Counted from the first letter of the stretch, positions 7,692 through 16,644 are shown. The stretch: DNA of 64,000 bases from Nocardioides luteus (GCF_000960475.2 NZ_JZDQ02000032.1:16738-80737); one strand, 5' to 3'. Numbers and translations: made by a program. The notes: generated from the sequence alone by a model not told the origin.

Positions 7692-8839
7692 GCGTGGCCG
7701 GCCTCCAGGCGCCAGCCGTCGAGGCTGCGATCGCGGAGCCGGACCGCCGGTTCTACGCGTTCGCCATCGACCGGGTGATCGCCTGGGCGATCTTCGCCGT
7801 GGCGGGATTCGCCGCCTGGCTGATCTTCTTCCGCAACGGAAACCCGCTGCCCGGGATCGGTCTGGTCGCCGGTGTGGTGCTGGTGGTCTGGCTGGTCGGC
7901 ACCATTCTCACCGGCTCCGGTGGCAAGACCCCGGGGAAGATGGCCCTCGGGCTCCGCGTGGTCAGCGATGACTCCGGATCCGCGGGCCGCCCCATCGGCG
8001 TCGGCAAGGCGTTCGTACGCCAGGCCCTCCTCGGTCTCTGCACGATCCCGACGCTCGGCATCGGCGCCGCCACCTTCGCCTGGGTCGCCGCCATGGACGG
8101 CCGTGGCCGTCGCCAGGGATGGCATGACCGGCGTGCCGGCTCGGTCGTGGTCGACGTACGTCCTCCGGCGGTCGTCGAGGCCGAGGAAGAGGCGCCGGCG
8201 CCGCGCCGCATCGTCAACCTGACCACGATGCGCCTGAAGCAGGCCGAGGCGACGCCGGAGCGCGCCGAGCGGCCGCAGACTCCCGCTGCCCCGACCCAGA
8301 GCCCTGCTGCCCAGGCGGCCGCGGCTCAGGCCGTGGCAGAGGCTCAGGCAGCCGCGACCCAGGTCGGTGTGCCGGTCGCTCGTCAGGCTCCGCCGACTCC
8401 CGCTCCGCCGGCTCCTCCGGTGCCCCCGGCCCCTCCGGCCGTGCCGCCGACGGCTCAGCCCGCCCCGCCGGTACCTCCGGTGCCCGCGCCGCAGCCCGCG
8501 GCAACGGCTCGTTGGCGGGTCACCTTCGACACCGGTCAGAGCTTCGTGGTCGAGGGTCTCGCCATCGTCGGTCGCGGCCCCGAGCCGCGTCCGGGCGAGG
8601 AGGTCTCGCACCGGGTGGCGCTCTCCTCGAGCGACATGTCCCTGTCCAAGACCCACGCCCAGTTCCAGGTCGCTGCCGACGGCACTCTCGTGGTCATGGA
8701 CCGCGGCTCCACCAACGGCACCACCTTGATCCGTCAGGGCGCCGCCCGAGCCCTCGGTGCCCGCCGCCCCGCGGCTCTCATCGACGGCGACAAGGTCAAG
8801 TTCGGCGACCGCACCATGGATGTGGTCCGCGAGGCCTGA
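7688..8839 (+). CDS. RDD-family membrane protein with C-terminal FHA domain
   Basis: 383 residues. The first ~155 are an RDD domain: RRFYAFAIDRVIAWAIF with the Arg-Asp pair, two or three membrane helices, and GGKTPGKMALGLRVV. An Ala/Pro/Gln-rich linker covers about 160-275. The last ~100 residues are an FHA domain with IVGRGPEP, SLSKTHAQF and DRGSTNGT. The domain order predicts an inner-membrane anchor presenting a cytoplasmic phosphothreonine-binding domain. It follows the PP2C and FHA genes on the same strand, so probably the membrane end of that module. The RDD family's transport role is poorly defined. Confidence 0.9.
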   Translation: MSVAGLQAPAVEAAIAEPDRRFYAFAIDRVIAWAIFAVAGFAAWLIFFRNGNPLPGIGLVAGVVLVVWLVGTILTGSGGKTPGKMALGLRVVSDDSGSAGRPIGVGKAFVRQALLGLCTIPTLGIGAATFAWVAAMDGRGRRQGWHDRRAGSVVVDVRPPAVVEAEEEAPAPRRIVNLTTMRLKQAEATPERAERPQTPAAPTQSPAAQAAAAQAVAEAQAAATQVGVPVARQAPPTPAPPAPPVPPAPPAVPPTAQPAPPVPPVPAPQPAATARWRVTFDTGQSFVVEGLAIVGRGPEPRPGEEVSHRVALSSSDMSLSKTHAQFQVAADGTLVVMDRGSTNGTTLIRQGAARALGARRPAALIDGDKVKFGDRTMDVVREA

Positions 8840-8858
8840 CCGCCGAGGCGTCAGCCCG

Positions 8859-8896
8859 GTCGGCCGAGGTGGCACAGCAGTGCCATCTCGGCCGAC
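8859..8896. terminator. bidirectional terminator hairpin
   Basis: A 17-base-pair stem (8859-8875 with 8880-8896, one G-U on the plus transcript) closes a four-base AGCA loop. It lies between the convergent RDD-FHA and signal peptidase genes and can serve both. No T-run follows on either strand. Confidence 0.75.
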
Positions 8897-8941
8897 GTAC
8901 GTGACGGCTCGCCCGACGCGCGTGACGCCTCGGCGAGCGGG

Positions 8942-9706
8942 TCAGTCGATGGCCTCGAAGGTCTCGGGTCGGTGCTCGAAGCCGAAGCGGTCGGTGGGCC
9001 AGAAGACGACGGCGACGCGGCCGACGACGTCGGAGACGGGTACGAAGGCGCTCGAGCAGGCCTTGTCGCCCGACTCCTGACGCTCGGGGCTGCACAGGTG
9101 GAACGACGAGTCGGCCGAGTTGGCGCGGTTGTCGCCCATCACGAAGATCCGGCCCTCGGGGACGACGGCCTTCCAGCCCCGGCACCCGCCCTCGACATAG
9201 GAGCCGTTGTCCTGCGTCATCGGGCCGTCGCAGGTATCGCTGGAGGCGATGAAGGCGGACTCGTCCAACGGGGTGCCGTTGACGACGACATGACCCGACT
9301 CGCAGCACTCCACGGTGTCGCCGGCGACGCCGATGACCCGCTTCACCAGGTGGTCGCCGGTCGGGTAGAGCCCGACCTTGGCGAGCACGGCCCTGAAGCC
9401 GGTGGGCGCCGGAGGGACCTCGTCGGCGGAGAGCCAGTCGCCGGGATCGGCGAAGACGACGACGTCACCGCGCTCGGGCGTACCGCCCATCCAGTAGGAC
9501 GGCTTCTCCACCAGCACCCGGTCGTTGACCTCCAGCCCGGGCCGCATCGACTCGGAGGGGATGTAGAACGCCTGGGCCAGAAATGTCTTGATCACGACCG
9601 CGAGCAGGATCGCTGTCACCGCGATGATCACGATCTCGACGAGCGACCCCAGAAACCCCTTCGGCCGCCGGCCAGACCGCGCCGACGCGTCCACCTCTGC
9701 CCCCAT
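8942..9706 (-). CDS. lepB: signal peptidase I
   Basis: 254 residues. One N-terminal membrane helix (about 22-42) is followed by the catalytic IPSESMRPG with the likely nucleophile Ser53, the general-base Lys122 in LVKRVIGVAGD, and the late box GRIFVMGDNR. It removes signal peptides from Sec- and Tat-exported proteins at the outer face of the membrane. An insertion between the Ser and Lys boxes (about 70-117, Pro/Asp-rich) is common in actinobacterial forms. Start is the ATG at 9706. It is monocistronic, convergent with the FHA operon and divergent from the NIT-domain gene. Confidence 0.95.
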   Translation of the reverse strand: MGAEVDASARSGRRPKGFLGSLVEIVIIAVTAILLAVVIKTFLAQAFYIPSESMRPGLEVNDRVLVEKPSYWMGGTPERGDVVVFADPGDWLSADEVPPAPTGFRAVLAKVGLYPTGDHLVKRVIGVAGDTVECCESGHVVVNGTPLDESAFIASSDTCDGPMTQDNGSYVEGGCRGWKAVVPEGRIFVMGDNRANSADSSFHLCSPERQESGDKACSSAFVPVSDVVGRVAVVFWPTDRFGFEHRPETFEAID

Positions 9707-9817
9707 GCCCCGACCCTATCCAGACGACGGCCGAGGTCCGGCGCTATCCAGAATTCGGGGGCGCGCGGCGTCGCTCCTGCCTTAACGTTTCGTCACTCAG
9801 CCGGCTCCGGAGGTGCC

Positions 9818-10885
9818 ATGACCACCGCACTGACAACCCCGACGCAGCGACCTGGCGCGAAGAGCCCCCGGGCGATCGTGATCACCCTGATCCTGGCCGT
9901 GATCGCCGCGGTCGTGGTCTGTGTCGTCGGCGGGCTCGGCGTCTTTCGGGCGTCGGCCGAGGCGGAGAGCGCCCGGCAGGCCGAAGCATTCGCCGAGGCC
10001 CTACCGGACACCGTCAACCTCGCGGTCAACCTTTCCGTCGAACGCGATGCGGTGGTCGCCGGCGTACCTCCGGTCGTGCTCCGGCCGCTGCAGCAGGCCA
10101 CGGACGAGTCGGCGCGGGCCTGGCGGACCCGAGCTCAGGAGATGGGCCACAGCGACAAGGATCTCGACGCGACGCTCACCCGGATCACCCAGCGTCTCGG
10201 CGACATCGACGAGCTGCGTACGCAGGCACAGGACGATCCCGCCACGGGCTCGAAGCACTACACGACCCTGACGAACGACCTGTTCGGCATCGCCGACGAC
10301 CTGCCGAACGCGGGCGACGGCCGGACGGCGGCCTCGATCGAGGCGATCGGTCACATGCCCGAGGCGTGGGAGTCGCTGGGGCAGGAGCGCACGATCATGA
10401 TCGCGGCGCTGACCCACTCGCCGTCGTCCGGCACCAAGCCGATCAGCGACGAGGAGAGAGCCGCGCTCACCGAGGCCGAGGCCCGCTGGCGGCGCTCGCT
10501 GGCCGCCTTCTACGAGAAGTCCGCCTCGGACCAGCGTCAGGCGCTCGACAGCCTCACCAACGGCACGGCGACGAAGGGCGCGACCGGCGTGACCGCCCAT
10601 CAGGCGGTCAACGACGTCATCGCCGGCCGTAGCGCGGCGACCCTGGAGTCCTACACCGCCTCCAGCACCGACTTCATGCGCGGCCTGCAGGAGGTGCTCG
10701 TCGCCTCCGCCCAGGACATCCTGGAGGACCAGCGCGCCGCCCGTGATGACGCCGTACGCGCCGCGCTGGTCGGTTTCGTCCTCACGTTCGCCGTGCTGGG
10801 TGTCCTCGCGCTGCTCATCGTCGTCCTCGCGGTCGTCCTGGTGATCCTTCGCCGATCGGCCGCCGCGCGTGGAGCGCGCGGATAG
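9818..10885 (+). CDS. stand-alone NIT-like sensor membrane protein (paralogue of the CvnA1 sensor)
   Basis: 355 residues from the ATG at 9818, which has CGGAGG seven bases before it. One membrane helix at about 20-43, a ~265-residue extracytoplasmic helical domain, and a second helix at about 315-345 with a short basic tail (RRSAAARGARG). The middle matches the nitrate/nitrite-sensor (NIT) region of the conservon sensor at 13261: both carry ALPDT, VNL/INI, ERD, PLQQ.TDES, GI.DLR..AQ, NDLFGI/NNLFGI, ..ER.IMI.AL, AHQAVNDVI/AHRVVNQVI and FxRGLQ at matching spacings. HAMP and ATPase domains are absent, so it cannot signal by itself in the usual way. It may heterodimerise with the CvnA1 sensor or act as a decoy; that is inference. 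Confidence 0.85.
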   Translation: MTTALTTPTQRPGAKSPRAIVITLILAVIAAVVVCVVGGLGVFRASAEAESARQAEAFAEALPDTVNLAVNLSVERDAVVAGVPPVVLRPLQQATDESARAWRTRAQEMGHSDKDLDATLTRITQRLGDIDELRTQAQDDPATGSKHYTTLTNDLFGIADDLPNAGDGRTAASIEAIGHMPEAWESLGQERTIMIAALTHSPSSGTKPISDEERAALTEAEARWRRSLAAFYEKSASDQRQALDSLTNGTATKGATGVTAHQAVNDVIAGRSAATLESYTASSTDFMRGLQEVLVASAQDILEDQRAARDDAVRAALVGFVLTFAVLGVLALLIVVLAVVLVILRRSAAARGARG

Positions 10886-10894
10886 GGTCGTGGC

Positions 10895-11746
10895 GTGTCC
10901 GACCTCGACCAACGGCTCAACGCTCTCGAAGCGGATCTCAGGACTCGGGGGAGCGTGCTGGTCGCCTTCTCCGGCGGCGCCGACAGCGCCTTCCTCCTGG
11001 CGGCCGCGACCAAGGCTCTGACCAGCGACAACGTCGCCGCCGCGACCGGCTACTCACACAGCCTCCCGATCGCCGAGAGGGACCCGGCCGCCGACTTCGC
11101 CAGGAGCCTGGGCGTACGCCTCATCACCCCGCAGACCCACGAGATGGAGCGGGAGGGCTACCGGGCCAACGGCACCGACCGGTGCTTCTTCTGCAAGGCG
11201 GAGCTGCTCGACACCCTCACCCCGCTGGCCCGCGAGCTCGGCTTGGCCCATGTGGCCACCGGCACCAACGCCGACGACGCGATCGAGGGGCTCAACGGCC
11301 TTCGGCCCGGCATCCGCGCGGCCGCCGAGCGTGGCGCGATCACCCCGCTCAAGGACGCCGGCCTGACCAAGGCCCAGATCCGCGAGGCCTCGCGCCGCTG
11401 GGGCCTGCCGACCTGGGACAAGCCGGCCGCGGCCTGTCTCTCCAGCCGGATCGCCTACGGCCTCGAGGTCACTCCGCGCCGGCTCGCGCGCGTGGAGCGT
11501 GCAGAGCAAGGCGTACGCCGCGTCCTGGCCGCGCGCGGCCACGACGCGGCCCGGGTGGATCTGCGCGTGCGCGACCACGGGGAGAAGGCCACCGTGGAGC
11601 TGTCCGCTACCCTCCTGCCTCTCGACCCCCATCAGGCTGACGAGGTGCTCAGGACCGTGACAGACGCAGGATTCCCCGCCGCGGAGATCGACCCACGGGG
11701 CTTCCGCTCCGGATCGATGAACCAGGTCCCGAAGGCCGCGAGGTGA
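10895..11746 (+). CDS. larE: ATP-dependent sacrificial sulfur transferase LarE
   Basis: 283 residues from a GTG at 10895. PP-loop SGGADS at about 26-31 binds ATP, followed by RCFFCKAEL (Cys97, Cys100), GTNADD, GLNGLRPGI, the PLKDAGLTK motif and PAAACLSSRI with Cys181. This is the LarE family, which adds sulfur to the nickel-pincer nucleotide precursor used by lactate racemase and related enzymes. Three cysteines rather than one suggest the iron-sulfur-dependent LarE type rather than the single-use-cysteine type (family knowledge). larB, larC and larA are not in the window. It starts nine bases after the NIT protein and overlaps the M50 gene by four bases. Confidence 0.88.
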   Translation: MSDLDQRLNALEADLRTRGSVLVAFSGGADSAFLLAAATKALTSDNVAAATGYSHSLPIAERDPAADFARSLGVRLITPQTHEMEREGYRANGTDRCFFCKAELLDTLTPLARELGLAHVATGTNADDAIEGLNGLRPGIRAAAERGAITPLKDAGLTKAQIREASRRWGLPTWDKPAAACLSSRIAYGLEVTPRRLARVERAEQGVRRVLAARGHDAARVDLRVRDHGEKATVELSATLLPLDPHQADEVLRTVTDAGFPAAEIDPRGFRSGSMNQVPKAAR

Positions 11747-12450
11747 GGGAGTTCTGGGACACGATCACCGCGACCCAGACCGTCCCTGACGCACCGTGGC
11801 TGATCGGCGCCGGATTCGTCGCCCTCGCGCTCGTGGTGTGGCGTACGTCCTGGCGCACCGTACGTCTCGGCGTGACCGTCGTCCACGAGGCCGGGCACGC
11901 GGTCGTCGCGGTCCTGGTGGGAAGGCGCCTGTCCGGGATCAAGCTCCACTCCGACACCTCGGGCGTCACCCTCTCCCGCGGCAAGCCGTCCGGGCCGGGG
12001 ATGGTGGCGATGCTCGCCGCCGGCTATCTCGCCCCGGCTCTCCTCGGACTGCTCAGCGCGACGATGCTCGCCGCCGGGCACGCCCTGGGGCTGCTGTGGC
12101 TCCTGGTGGCGGCGATGCTGGTGCTGCTGGTGTGGGTACGCAACGGCTACGGTCTCGTCGTCCTGCTGGTGCTCGGCGCGGCGCTGGGTGCGATCAGCTG
12201 GTACGCCGACGACCGCATCCAGACCACCGCGGCCACCCTGGTGACCTGGCTGCTCCTGCTCGCCTCACCGCGGCCGCTCCTGGAGCTGCTCGGCCGCGGC
12301 GAGCGCGGCCGCCGCGGCTCCGACCCCGACCAGCTCGCCGGTCTGACCGGCATCCCGTCGGTGCTCTGGATCCTCGTGCTGCTGGCCGTCAACGTCGCCG
12401 GCCTGGTGGTCGGCGTGCAGACCCTGATCCCCGACCTCAGCTGGATCTAG
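11743..12450 (+). CDS. M50-family membrane metallopeptidase
   Basis: 235 residues from a GTG that overlaps the larE stop. The first helix (about 18-35) is followed by VTVVHEAGHAVVAVL, where HEAGH (48-52) is the zinc-binding HExxH motif inside a membrane helix, as in site-2-type proteases. Four or five more hydrophobic segments follow, with WYADDRIQ between two of them. No PDZ domain is visible. This resembles the short actinobacterial M50 family, whose substrates are unknown. The four-base overlap couples it to larE; I see no functional reason for the link. The 3' end is only five bases from the convergent cold-shock gene. Confidence 0.85.
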   Translation: MREFWDTITATQTVPDAPWLIGAGFVALALVVWRTSWRTVRLGVTVVHEAGHAVVAVLVGRRLSGIKLHSDTSGVTLSRGKPSGPGMVAMLAAGYLAPALLGLLSATMLAAGHALGLLWLLVAAMLVLLVWVRNGYGLVVLLVLGAALGAISWYADDRIQTTAATLVTWLLLLASPRPLLELLGRGERGRRGSDPDQLAGLTGIPSVLWILVLLAVNVAGLVVGVQTLIPDLSWI

Positions 12451-12455
12451 AGGAT

Positions 12456-12854
12456 CTAGAGCTCGAACTCGTCGGCGATCTGGCGCAGCGCGGGGGAGAC
12501 CTTCTTGGCCAGCTCGCGCGTGGGCGGGCGGCCCTGGGCGTAGCCGTCACGGATGTCGTCGAGGAGCTTGATCACGTTCTCGACGATCAGCTCCATCTCC
12601 TCGGGCTTGCGGCGCTTGGCGGCGCGCTGGCGCCCGGAGACGGAGGGGGAGCGCTCGAGGACGGTCACCGAGAGCGCCTGCTCGCCGCGGCGCCCCTGGG
12701 CGATCCCGAACTCCACCCGGGTGCCGGCCTTCAAGGTCTTGGCAGCGCCCTCGGGGAGCGCGTCGGCGTGGACGTACACGTCCGGACCGTCGTCCTGCGA
12801 CAGAAATCCGAAGCCCTTGGTGGCGTCGAACCACTTGACCTTGCCAGTAGGCAC
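12456..12854 (-). CDS. cold-shock domain protein with C-terminal extension
   Basis: 132 residues. About 1-66 form a cold-shock OB fold with GKVKWFDATKGFGF (RNP1) and DVYVHADAL (RNP2-like) that binds single-stranded RNA or DNA. A basic stretch (RQRAAKRRK) and a ~45-residue helical tail follow, giving the long form comparable with mycobacterial Rv0871 (cspB) rather than the 67-residue CspA. Start ATG at 12854. The long upstream region (12855-13260) may supply a cold-responsive leader on the minus strand. Monocistronic. Confidence 0.92.
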   Translation of the reverse strand: MPTGKVKWFDATKGFGFLSQDDGPDVYVHADALPEGAAKTLKAGTRVEFGIAQGRRGEQALSVTVLERSPSVSGRQRAAKRRKPEEMELIVENVIKLLDDIRDGYAQGRPPTRELAKKVSPALRQIADEFEL

Positions 12855-13260
12855 GGCAGCTTGCCCCTTCCTCGCGCATCAGCGCTTCAAACGTACGTCG
12901 TCCGGCGACTGTGACGGCCGACTCCGGAGAGCCTAGTCCTCAGCGCCGAGCGATGCGTGAGGTATTCCCCTCCCCGGGCATCGTCGGGCTCCGGCAGACC
13001 CCGACCGACGTCCACGGTCGGCTCGGCGCCTCGTGCCTCCTGCGGGTGGGGCATATACTCCCGCCTACCCCTCCATAGATTTGCAAATGATTTCGTACAC
13101 CATTGGTAATCGAGACCACTTATGACGTAAGTTTGCGTCGCCAAAGACTGCAGACAGGTACGCCCGGGTGCCAGCAGACTTCGCGGCGGGGGACTGGGGT
13201 GTGTGCCACAGACGGTGCACGCCTCTCGGGAATGATGTGACATGGCCACGAGAGGGAGTA
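12855..13260. promoter_or_regulatory. 406-base divergent control region with AT-rich core
   Basis: This separates the cold-shock gene (minus) from conservon 1 (plus). The stretch 13066-13146 is far richer in A and T than its surroundings (for example TTTGCAAATGATTTCG and CATTGGTAATCG) and probably holds promoters, though no clear -35/-10 pair can be fixed. A small hairpin, CCGACCG/CGGTCGG, lies at 13001-13021. I see no gene in it; a GTG at 13168 is in frame with the sensor gene but lacks the family N-terminus. Confidence 0.5.
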
Positions 13261-16200
13261 ATGGCCGAGCCATACGCAAGCACAACCCACCGTCCGGAAC
13301 GTAAGCCCTGGCAGGGAATTCGAGCGCGCCTCATCTTCGTGCTGCTCATCCCGACCATCGCGGCGATGGTGTTCGGCGGGTTGAGCATTTCGCGCGCCCT
13401 CTCAGCCCAGGCGGAAGCACGCCAGGCCGAGACCGTCGCCCAGGCGCTGCCTGACACCTACAACCTCGCGATCAACATCCTGTTCGAGCGTGACGGTGCG
13501 CTCGCGGGCGTGCCCGAGGTCGTCATGCGGCCGCTGCAGCAGACGACCGACGAGTCGATCGAGGCCTGGAGTGCCAAGGCGAAGGAGATCGACGCCGGCG
13601 ACGACAAGGACCTCGAGAACAGCATCGTCGAGATCCAGCAGGCGCTGAACGGCATCGACGACCTGCGTGCGCAGATCCAGGAGCGGGACACCCAGGTCGA
13701 GGCCCAGCTGGCCTACACGACCGTGATGAACAACCTCTTCGGGATCTCGGCGCAGATGCCGACCCTGGAGAACGACGAGGTCTTCTCCAAGATCGCCGCG
13801 ATCAGCAACGTGCGTCCCGCCTCGGAGGCCATGGGCACCGAGCGCGTGATCATGATGGAGGCGCTGAGCAAGAAGGCGGCGGCCGAGAAGAAGGGCGAGG
13901 TCAACCCCGACGTCCTCACCGACGAGCAGTTCGCCGAGCTCGCTCGCGCCGAGGCCAAGTGGCGCCTGTCCACCTCGGACTACTACCTCAAGACGTCCGA
14001 CGAGATCCGCCAGATGCTCGACGAGCTGACCAACGAGACCACCACCGACGGCTCGATCGGGGCTCCCGCCCACCGGGTCGTCAACCAGGTCATCTCCAGC
14101 GGCAGCATGGACCGGATCAAGATGACCCCGGACCAGTACACCGGCGCCAGCACGGAGTTCATCCGTGGCCTGCAGAAGATGATCGTCGCGACCGCACAGG
14201 AGATCAGCGACGACGTCGAGCAGATCAAGGACGACGCGACCCGCGACGCCATCATCATCGGCCTCCTCGTCCTGGGCGTCCTGATCTTCGCCCTCGCGGT
14301 CGGTCTGGTCGCGGCCCGCTCGATCCTGTCGCCGCTGAGCCAGCTGCGTCGTCTGGCCTACAACCTGGCCAACCACGACCTGCCCGAGCGAGTCGCCTAC
14401 ATGAACCAGGCCGAGGGCCCGGTCGATACGCACGTGGAGCCTCTGGACATCGCGCGCCGTGACGAGATCGGTGACGTCGCGGACGCGTTCGACGCGGTTC
14501 ACGTCGAGGCGATCCGACTGGCCGGCGAGCAGGCCGAGCTGCGTACGAACGTCGACAAGATGTTCATGAACCTCTCCCGCCGTTCGCAGAGCCTGGTCGA
14601 GCGTCAGCTCCAGCTCATCGACCAGCTCGAGGCCAACGAGCAGGACCCGGACGACCTCGCGAACCTGTTCCGCCTGGACCACCTCGCCACCCGAATGCGC
14701 CGCAACGACGAGTCGCTGCTGGTTCTCGCCGGCGGCGAGATCGGCCACGCGGCCCGTGGCCCGGTGCCGGTCCTCGACGTGCTCCGTGCCGCGGCCTCCG
14801 AGATCGAGCAGTTCGCCCGGGTCGACATCGACTCCGAGGAGAACGCCGAGTTCGAGGGCGCGATCGCGGGTGACCTCGTGCACCTGCTCGCGGAGCTGAT
14901 CGAGAACGCCACCAACTTCTCCCCGCCGGACACCGCGGTCACGATCCGCACCTTCCGCGCCGGCCCCGCCGCGCCGCTGCTGGTCGAGATCGAGGACCTC
15001 GGTATCGGCATGACGCCGGAGGAGCTCGACGCGGCCAACATGAAGCTGCGCCGTGCGACCGGCCTCGACGCCGACGTCGCCCGGATGATGGGTCTGGTCG
15101 TGGTCGCGCGCCTGGCGGCGCGTCACGGTCTCTACATCGAGCTCGTTCCCAACCGCCCCCGCGGTGTGGTCGCGCGCGTCGAGATGCCGGTGACCACGAT
15201 CGTGGGCGCTCACGCCGAGACCCCGTCCGGCCAGCAGCAGGGCTTCGACGCCTACGCCTTCCAGCAGGGTGGCTACGGCCAGCAGACCGGCGCCTACCCG
15301 GTCACCGGCGAGCTCCCCTACGAGATGCAGTACGGGATGCCCGCCTACGACGCCCAGCCGTACGCCGGTGGCAACCCCTACGACGTGCCGGTCGGTGCCC
15401 TGCCGGCCCCCGAGGCACCCGCGGCTTCCGCCGCGGCACCCCCGGCGCTGCCGAGCCGTACGCCCGGTGCCTCCAACCACCCCAACCTGTCCAACAACGG
15501 TTCGTCGGTCTTCCCGCAGCAGGGTGCCAACGGTCAGTCGGGCCAGCACAACGGCTTCGGTCAGACCGGGCCGCAGACGGGCCAGCAGCCCGCCTACGGT
15601 GGCGTTCCGCCGATGCCGGGTGACCCGGGCTTCGAGGAGCCGACCGCGCGCACGGGCAGCTTCCCGGCGCAGCCGCAGCAGTTCAGCGGCAGCCAGCCCC
15701 AGTTCGGTGGCGACCCGTTCGGTGATCCTTACGGCGCCAACCAGCCGCCCGCTCCGCAGAGCCCCAGCGGCCAGCAGCAGAGCTTCCTGTCCAACATGCT
15801 GCCGGTTCGCAAGGCCGAGGACCTGGCCGCGCGGTTCCCGGACGGTCGCTTCGACCCGAGCACCGACGCCGGTGACCTGCCGCGTCGCGATCCGGGTGCC
15901 CAGGGCGGCAGCCCGTTCGGCACCGACACCGGCACCTTCCGCACCTTCGAGCGCCCCGCCGAGCGCACCACGCCGCGTACGCCTCCGCCGGGCTTCGGCC
16001 CCGACGACGACCCGTTCGGTCCCGCTGGTGACGCGATCGCGCCGGGCGCGATGGGCCCGCTGGCTCCGGAGCCGACCAACTCGCCGAACCCGCTCGACTC
16101 GACCACCGAGGTCCCGATCCTCGATGACGAGGGCAGCTCGATCTTCGACGATCTCCAGTCGGAGTGGTTCACCCGTCGTCGCCCGCTCGGTGCTCGCCGG

Positions 16201-16644
16201 GCGATGGAGGCCAAGGGTGACCCGCTCAGCGACCCGATCGCCGGTCCGGCCGCCAAGACCGGTGCGGCGCCCCAGCCCGGCAGCGCCGGCGCGGCGTCCG
16301 CCCCCGCGGGCGACTCCGCCGACGAGTCGGCCGCCCGGGAAGACGAGCCGATGCCGGTGAGCTGGTCCTCGCCGGGTGATGAGGGCTGGCGCCGGGCGCA
16401 GGAGCTGGAGCAGCTGCAGGAGATGGAGCCCGCGACGGTCACCCAGGGTGGACTCCCTGTTCGCGTCCCGGGTCAGAACCTGATCCCAGGAGCTGCCCCA
16501 TCGGTCACACCACCGTCATCAGGTCCGCGTAACATGGACGCGCGCCGCACCCGTGGCATGTCCAGCTTCCAGAAGGGCGTCAGCCGCGCCCGCAACAATC
16601 CCGCTGAGGCGGAAAGCAACCCCGAAGGTGAGGAGCAGCAGTGA
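13261..16644 (+). CDS. conservon 1 sensor ATPase (CvnA-type, NIT-HAMP-HATPase)
   Basis: 1127 residues from the ATG at 13261 (GAGAGGGA box just upstream; an in-frame GTG at 13168 is less likely). Order: membrane helix about 23-45, extracytoplasmic NIT-type helical sensor, second helix about 330-358, HAMP region, the LDHLATRMRRNDESLLVLAGG dimerisation segment near 470, then the ATPase with ENATNFSP (N box) and EDLGIGM (G box). A ~430-residue Gly/Gln/Pro-rich disordered tail follows. The segment in place of the H box keeps LDH but is unlike classic kinases, and no response regulator is adjacent, so autophosphorylation is uncertain. In Streptomyces, CvnA partners with CvnB-D to control a GTPase switch. 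The stop overlaps cvnB. Confidence 0.93.
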   Translation: MAEPYASTTHRPERKPWQGIRARLIFVLLIPTIAAMVFGGLSISRALSAQAEARQAETVAQALPDTYNLAINILFERDGALAGVPEVVMRPLQQTTDESIEAWSAKAKEIDAGDDKDLENSIVEIQQALNGIDDLRAQIQERDTQVEAQLAYTTVMNNLFGISAQMPTLENDEVFSKIAAISNVRPASEAMGTERVIMMEALSKKAAAEKKGEVNPDVLTDEQFAELARAEAKWRLSTSDYYLKTSDEIRQMLDELTNETTTDGSIGAPAHRVVNQVISSGSMDRIKMTPDQYTGASTEFIRGLQKMIVATAQEISDDVEQIKDDATRDAIIIGLLVLGVLIFALAVGLVAARSILSPLSQLRRLAYNLANHDLPERVAYMNQAEGPVDTHVEPLDIARRDEIGDVADAFDAVHVEAIRLAGEQAELRTNVDKMFMNLSRRSQSLVERQLQLIDQLEANEQDPDDLANLFRLDHLATRMRRNDESLLVLAGGEIGHAARGPVPVLDVLRAAASEIEQFARVDIDSEENAEFEGAIAGDLVHLLAELIENATNFSPPDTAVTIRTFRAGPAAPLLVEIEDLGIGMTPEELDAANMKLRRATGLDADVARMMGLVVVARLAARHGLYIELVPNRPRGVVARVEMPVTTIVGAHAETPSGQQQGFDAYAFQQGGYGQQTGAYPVTGELPYEMQYGMPAYDAQPYAGGNPYDVPVGALPAPEAPAASAAAPPALPSRTPGASNHPNLSNNGSSVFPQQGANGQSGQHNGFGQTGPQTGQQPAYGGVPPMPGDPGFEEPTARTGSFPAQPQQFSGSQPQFGGDPFGDPYGANQPPAPQSPSGQQQSFLSNMLPVRKAEDLAARFPDGRFDPSTDAGDLPRRDPGAQGGSPFGTDTGTFRTFERPAERTTPRTPPPGFGPDDDPFGPAGDAIAPGAMGPLAPEPTNSPNPLDSTTEVPILDDEGSSIFDDLQSEWFTRRRPLGARRAMEAKGDPLSDPIAGPAAKTGAAPQPGSAGAASAPAGDSADESAAREDEPMPVSWSSPGDEGWRRAQELEQLQEMEPATVTQGGLPVRVPGQNLIPGAAPSVTPPSSGPRNMDARRTRGMSSFQKGVSRARNNPAEAESNPEGEEQQ

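Noticed and set aside
13168..13260. Upstream GTG start for the conservon 1 sensor
   Set aside because: The 31 extra residues lack family similarity and a ribosome site, while ATG 13261 has GAGAGGGA just before it.
13402..15549. 715-codon open frame antisense to cvnA1
   Set aside because: Same effect; no start site, no family resemblance, and the opposite strand shows clear domains.
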